64,000 bases of DNA from Acorus gramineus (taxonomy: Eukaryota > Streptophyta > Magnoliopsida > Acorales > Acoraceae), in NCBI GenBank assembly GCA_030737835.1, contig CM060847.1, positions 3,314,484-3,378,483 of the forward strand, read 5' to 3'. The notes under the pieces are model-generated. The model was given only the letters and a program-made list of their open reading frames with translations, had not been told where the DNA came from and made no database searches. Each line of letters starts with the position of its first letter. Position 1 is the first letter of the stretch. This document shows, one piece after another, positions 59,601 through 64,000 of this stretch. The position numbers and the translations under genes are program-made.

Positions 59601-62600
59601 TATATTATTATTAAATACAAAAAAGATCTAAAAGATATAAAGGGAACGCAAGTAAAAGACAGGATGTTGAATGAATTCATGGTAGCATTGTCTCCCTTTT
59701 TTCCAAAAAAATAAAAATAAATTAAAAGACAAAGATGTTAAAAAGGACTCACGACAAAAGCTGGTACACAGCACTTGGTCTTGGGCTAAATGCAATAGCA
59801 GTAACAGCTCCAGTATGTCCACGCAGAACAGAAATTGGTAGCCCATCAGGCAAACGCCACTGTAACCAGAAACAAGTTCGAAAAGGGCCAAAAAAAGCTA
59901 AGAAATAAATTATTCACAAAAGGGCAAATTTCATAAGAATAGTTATTTTCAAACTTTAAAAATGTATGCATGAACAAGGAAAAAAATAACTCTGCCAGTG
60001 TCCTTTAAGGTATAGACTGGTATCAGTAAAGTAGATTACCAGAATTTTTTTTATTACAAAAAAAAAGTAATTTAACATTGGCAGGGTCCTCTATGGTGTA
60101 GGCTGATAACAGCAAAGAAAACTACCAGAAGATAAAAGAAAACAAAGTAACTATGGAAATTTATGTTATCAGAAGTTATATGGATCACAGTGTTCCTACA
60201 TAGTTCATTCTGTTGTTAAACCTCATACGAGAAAATGAAATAAACTTACAACTCTAATGATAAAATCATTTGAAGCAGATGCTACCAAAGCATTATTCGA
60301 ACTCACGGCCAAGTCAGTGATATCACCCTTCAACATAAAAAAGAAAAAGAAAAATTATTTCAGTATTCAGTAAGAGATAGAGAAATTTCTGCAATCTCCA
60401 AGAGATTGAACAAGAGAAAATTAAGACTTACTTCATGTCCACGACAACTGGACAAACAGAATGCAGTTTCCATTGACCAAATTTTAACGAGACGATCGTC
60501 CGATCCAGTAATAACATATCGTCCAGTACGATCAAATATGGCTACAAAAAATATTATTAAGAAAACATTATTTGATACAATATTATAATATCAGATGGTT
60601 CTAAAATGGAGATATTAAAGAAGAAATTTAGGTAAGAAGCCAGTAGCAGAAGTAAGCAACTGTTGCAGGATAATAATAACAATCTCAGCAACTAAGAAAA
60701 TAAGAATCTGCAAAAAAATCAAAAGTAGCATTGCAGATTTTCCAATGAATAACATGACAGTATTTATAATAGACAACGAAAATGTGTGACAAGATTGAAG
60801 AACTTCATGTAATTCTGATGAGAAAAAATTTATATCGAGAGTATAATGAGAAAAATCAAGGTATGACATGACAATAGATTCTCCAGAATATGTCTTTGAT
60901 GCGAGTTCTAAATTGTTGTCCTTAACATACAACAAGGTGTTGTTATCCCATATTTCAGCTTTGCCTCCACTGTGTTAGTTGTTCACGGAAAAGATTGATT
61001 TTGTAAAATCAGAACTTCAAAAACATTTTCAAATTCCTCGCAAGATAAAACCAATATGCATGAACAGATATGCACAGCATTCAAAATCAAGAGTTTCACC
61101 AAACCAAACCGTAGGAATATCTGCCTCCAAATTCACAATGAGCAAAAAGCGGGATAGAAGCACACAAAGTATAGAAAAACTTAATGATTAGACATTGTCC
61201 TATTGCTTCTCCATTATTTGAGATGTGCCTTCTGTCCTTTCATATAAGGATGCACCTCATGAAAATGTTCTTTCAATATCAAAGTTGACCAGTCACATTA
61301 AACTTGATTCCTTAGTCATCAATCCTAGAGACAAATCCAAGCGATTATAATTGATGACCCTCAAACAGAAATTAGTATCAAAAAACAATATCCTTCCACG
61401 CCTATCCTTCAGAACATTTTTCCAAAACTTTATGTTCTCAGATAATATTACATCCAATACAAAACCAAGGATGAATGACAAAGTCACATAATTGTACCAA
61501 GTCTAGTCTAAAACAATATATCATATGCACAGGCTTTCTCCAAGATGTCCATAGATCCATTACCTATTCTTTAAAAAGTTTGAGAAACAACGGCCATGTC
61601 TTAAATACCAATAATTTATAGCATTACAACAATGATTTATAACATTTTCTTTTTTAAAATATTAATAAAACAGAAATAAAATGGTTTTAAACATAATCAC
61701 CCATGATCAATGGTCCCATGAAAATAATGCAAAAAAAGTACAAAGAGCATGGAAAATATATCATGTAATTTTCAAAGAAATAAAGGGCTTAGTAATAATA
61801 ATCATCATGTATAATTCAATAAATCAAACTCACTGACTACAGAAGTAAAATACTGCCAAAATTTATTCAATATATGCATCAGATGCTGTGTCCAATCTAA
61901 AGTAGAAATTCATAGCACACCACATTTTATACAGTTGTTAAAAATACAAGATACCACCGCTTAAAGCTATTTTCTGCACAACAAGAAAATATTAGAAAAT
62001 TGAGAACTAAAACAATAATTAGAGCATGAATTTTACCACAATAGACTGCATTCTGATGTCCCCTTAGTTTTTTGATAAACTGCATCTTCTGCACCATAGT
62101 TGATGGCTTGGCAATAGCATAACATGCCGCACGAACAGAAGGTGCCCTGTGATGTTTCGTAAAACCACCACCAATCTCTCTCAAACTTATCCCACGGACC
62201 TGATCGGCTTGCATGTGAGGCCAACGAAGATACCGAGGCAATTGAATGGCTTTCTCATCCTCTTTATCCCTATCAACTAAAAAAGAAGAAAACGAATCAG
62301 TATGACCTTTGATCAGAAGCATAAACTGACCAAATGAAATTAATAAGCTATAGTTGACAAGGGAACATTTAAAAAATTATAATTATAAATAATAAAAAGA
62401 CAAGAGACTAGAAAAATATAGACATCAACTGAGTTGGCAGTCACCTAATGCACTGGCATAATATCACTTGTCTACAAATTACAACAAGATGACCTAGTTC
62501 AGATGGGTCAGAAAACAACATAGGTACCACGTACATCCAAGAAGTGAAAAAGAGCTGGATCCCAAAAGTGTAGGAACATCGCCTGCATTTGGAGTCTTTC

Positions 62601-63228
62601 CTCCAAACATGCCATGTGATGGAGGAGAACAACTCAATATCAAACTCTTCAAAAGCTTTATCAAGTGATCTTTTTGAATGTGGGGGTACCTGAAACAAGC
62701 ACATGAAATCGATAATTACTTAACAAAACTCTAAATAGCTACTACAGATGTTGAATGGCATCACGGGGTAATTATGCGATATATCATGGATAGTGGCAAC
62801 GGACATGCACAAAAGCCAATAATAACAGCAGATTCCATACAGAAAAGAGAGGATAATATCATATACCTCTCTACCAATTTGTTGTATCCTAGAGGAAAAG
62901 AAATTCCATTGTCATTTTCATCGCCACTACGTTCACCACTCCTTGAGTACCAGGCATGGTATCTTCTAGGTAATAGTTGATGCTCTAAGAGCTCATTCCA
63001 GAACTGTCCATAAGTTCTTTGGCACGGCCCAGCTGATAAAAAATGCATAATCAGAAAATAGACTTCACGAAGGTCAATATCTACATCAGCCTCTGACACA
63101 GATGGTCCTGCATTCATCTCGGGATCCTCAAGTTGGGAACTCTCCTGTGCCTTCTTTGGAAAATTCAAAGGCACCATATCCAGAGAATAGGCATCACCAG
63201 AAGGTTTGTACTTTCTCAGAGCCATCAT
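44648..63228 (-). CDS. Bromodomain and WD40 repeat protein (BRWD/PHIP type)
   Basis: Likely a chromatin reader and CUL4-DDB1 substrate receptor, as for animal BRWD/PHIP. Exons, transcript order: 63228-62867, 62689-62535, 62276-62037, 60541-60432, 60327-60250, 59859-59753, 58986-58892, 58803-58688, 58588-58485, 58126-58048, 57149-56981, 53585-53515, 52379-52299, 52219-52149, 50752-50656, 50550-50491, 50317-50263, 50050-49641, 49555-47579, 47459-46890, 46728-46670, 44843-44648. The sum is 5262 nt, 1753 residues, no frame break. Residues about 30-75 form the N-terminal LREVYFLIMHFL region. WD40 repeats span about 240-645 (GHQNAV...SDDRLVKIW, SASNDFIIRVW, SSDDGTCRIWD, GSSDTFARVW, SRDGSAIIW, DHRICVWN, YDGKTIIWD). 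A long acidic/basic disordered linker follows. A cryptoTudor-like region starts at LGDEVAYLKQGHQEYL. A C-terminal bromodomain (DYYGILKLKQ...PLSLEAIKRRLENNYYR...GRNAEYA) keeps the Asn expected to hold acetyl-lysine. A second Met directly follows the first. The nearest relative recalled is Arabidopsis At2g47410. Confidence 0.95.
54052..54367. mobile_element. MITE-like element, about 316 bp
   Basis: Ends are short inverted repeats: left TCCCTGTTTGG, right (reverse complement) CCCCCATTTGG. Flanks CATAAAA (54045-54051) and CATAAGA (54368-54374) form an imperfect duplication. The interior is rich in GGATAA/TTATCC words, including palindromic stretches near 54195-54235. It is probably hAT-type or Harbinger-type. 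Confidence 0.55.
54418..54579 (+). mobile_element. 5'-truncated LINE tail, 162 bp
   Basis: A direct repeat TAGATACAG, with matching A-rich flank, lies at 54409-54417 and 54580-54588. The insert ends GTGAATGCCTACCATTTCA plus an A-rich tail, the same 3' terminus as the insertion at 10320-10513, so both derive from one LINE family. Confidence 0.75.
55091..55372. repeat. Tandem duplication in a BRWD intron (about 172-bp period)
   Basis: Copies at about 55091-55200 and 55262-55372 share CCAC-TTCCACATT-GAGA, GTCTTGAAAATTGCAT and AAACCT-A-ATG-TCTAATGCAAA. It is non-coding. Confidence 0.7.
55395..55880 (-). mobile_element. Decayed LINE fragment with zf-RVT motif (antisense to the window)
   Basis: On the minus strand, from about 55875 downwards, the translation reads CALCGLEEETKNHLFF, the zf-RVT motif, followed by a diverged tail with stops. 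Its edges fall inside the local tandem-repeat array: CTTGGATCCATG near 55208 and ATGGATCCATG near 55864. Boundaries are approximate. Confidence 0.7.
55880..56630. repeat. Tandem duplication of about 280 bp, second copy interrupted
   Basis: Copy 1, about 55880-56160, recurs from 56175. Landmarks are TTCAAATAGCTAAACTG, CATCAACCAGCTGATCTTTA, AACCATTAAATGAA and TTATCTGTAACTAACATTGT. Copy 2 is broken by about 190 bp of C/T-rich, low-complexity sequence (roughly 56310-56500) and resumes at GTGGAACAAATTTCTTTTGC. Confidence 0.75.
57150..58047 (-). other. BRWD intron, nothing firmly recognised
   Basis: An open stretch at 57559-57756 has no family resemblance. Sequence around 57820-57960 has the look of a decayed repeat end but could not be assigned. 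Confidence 0.4.
60542..62036 (-). other. BRWD intron of 1.5 kb, no gene
   Basis: AT-rich intron between the exon ending the first WD repeat segment and the next exon. No transposon ends or RNA gene were recognised. Confidence 0.5.
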
Positions 63229-64000
63229 TCATGCATATTCTGCAGTCAACAAAAATAACACCATAGTACATTTTAAAATAGTGTCATTCATAAACATCGT
63301 GAATGGGATGCATAATATTTGACAGGAAAAAACCTAGAAGGTCATGGGAACTACCCCATCTATACATAACCAGCATTAAAACAGTGAGGTTTGAAGAAGG
63401 AAAAAAAAAACAATAATTAGTAACTATATAATGAAACTGAGAATGAACAATAGTATCATTTACTGATGCGTGATAAGATGAAGGGAAAGTTGACTTGTTG
63501 TCAATTGGCACATTGCTTAAATTTCTTCTAAATTGTTCATTTATATGCCCATCCTTCATAGGTTTACTTCATTCTCATCTCTTCCAAATCATATTTTGCA
63601 GGTGAGCTTCCCACACTCTTGAACATACAAATTTTAGGCCTTACAATGTTCATGTAATCTTTAAAAAAAAAAAAAACTGGTGAGAACTCTACCACCAGAA
63701 CTTTTACTGATAACTGAAGTACAGTTCCAGAAAAAGAGAATGTTCATGCAAATTTTATGTTCAAAATACACATCAACTGAACAACACCCCCAAAAAGACT
63801 CTTGAGGAGCACATGCAACAGAAGAAAAAAAATGTACCCACACTCATATGTCAAAAATCTCAATGCTTTTCTAAGACATGCAGCCATCCCGTCCTCTCCC
63901 CCCCCCCTTTCCCCCCCAAACCCCCCTTTTTTTGAATTGATAGGAACCTACCTCCAAAATTCGTTTCATATAGGATAATAGAAATATTGGGGTATAGCTC
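63229..64000 (-). promoter_or_regulatory. BRWD 5' leader and upstream region
   Basis: On the minus strand a good acceptor (CTGCAG at 63245-63240) lies 11 bp before the first ATG, so an intron in the 5' UTR is likely, with the promoter beyond or near the window end. A C-rich tract lies at about 63889-63926 and an A run at 63662-63675. No gene is visible on the plus strand. Confidence 0.5.

Overview
This window is nuclear DNA of a flowering plant, most likely a eudicot and probably a woody one. I base this on intron-rich genes with GT-AG introns, AT-rich spacers, and plant-type LINE, hAT and Mutator-like (MULE) debris. Six protein genes can be rebuilt exon by exon, and each closes in frame across every junction I checked. 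The species cannot be named from the sequence.

Layout. (1) 1-20522, plus strand: PP4R3/SMEK regulatory subunit of protein phosphatase 4. Twenty-three exons are visible; the first coding exon is apparently upstream of the window. Its introns carry a LINE split by a hAT element, other LINE tails, a foldback element and a 1.09-kb MULE. (2) 20523-26493: a repeat-rich spacer with a 2.5-kb MULE carrying a decayed Ulp1-type protease segment, and a decayed LINE reverse transcriptase. (3) 26494-30769, plus strand: OEP16-2, a seed-type Tim17/22/23-family channel with ABA-response-like motifs upstream. (4) 32475-34088, minus strand: an RluA-type RNA pseudouridine synthase, very GC-rich. It is divergent from (5) 34598-39172, plus strand: an organellar class I release factor of the RF2 type (PRFB2-like) that lacks about 25 conserved residues. 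(6) 40286-42659, minus strand: DIM1A, the 18S rRNA dimethyladenosine transferase, with a 137-bp tandem duplication of its 3' end. (7) 44648-63228, minus strand: a 22-exon BRWD/PHIP-type protein with WD40 repeats, a cryptoTudor-like region and a bromodomain, 1753 residues. The end of the window is its upstream region.

How the genes relate. The pseudouridine synthase and release factor share a promoter of about 510 bp and both serve RNA or translation functions, probably in organelles. DIM1A follows the BRWD gene on the same strand. From memory, Arabidopsis keeps the same two pairs (At1g56345-At1g56350 and At2g47410-At2g47420), so this window may show an ancestral block later split there.

I see no prokaryote-like or clearly new biological system. 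The most notable signals are: the in-frame loss inside the release factor; a perfect 28-bp inverted repeat bracketing exon 18 of PP4R3; the recent duplication of the DIM1A terminus; the Ulp1-carrying MULE; and several transposons with clear terminal inverted repeats and target-site duplications. All functional assignments rest on motif recognition by eye; no database search was possible.
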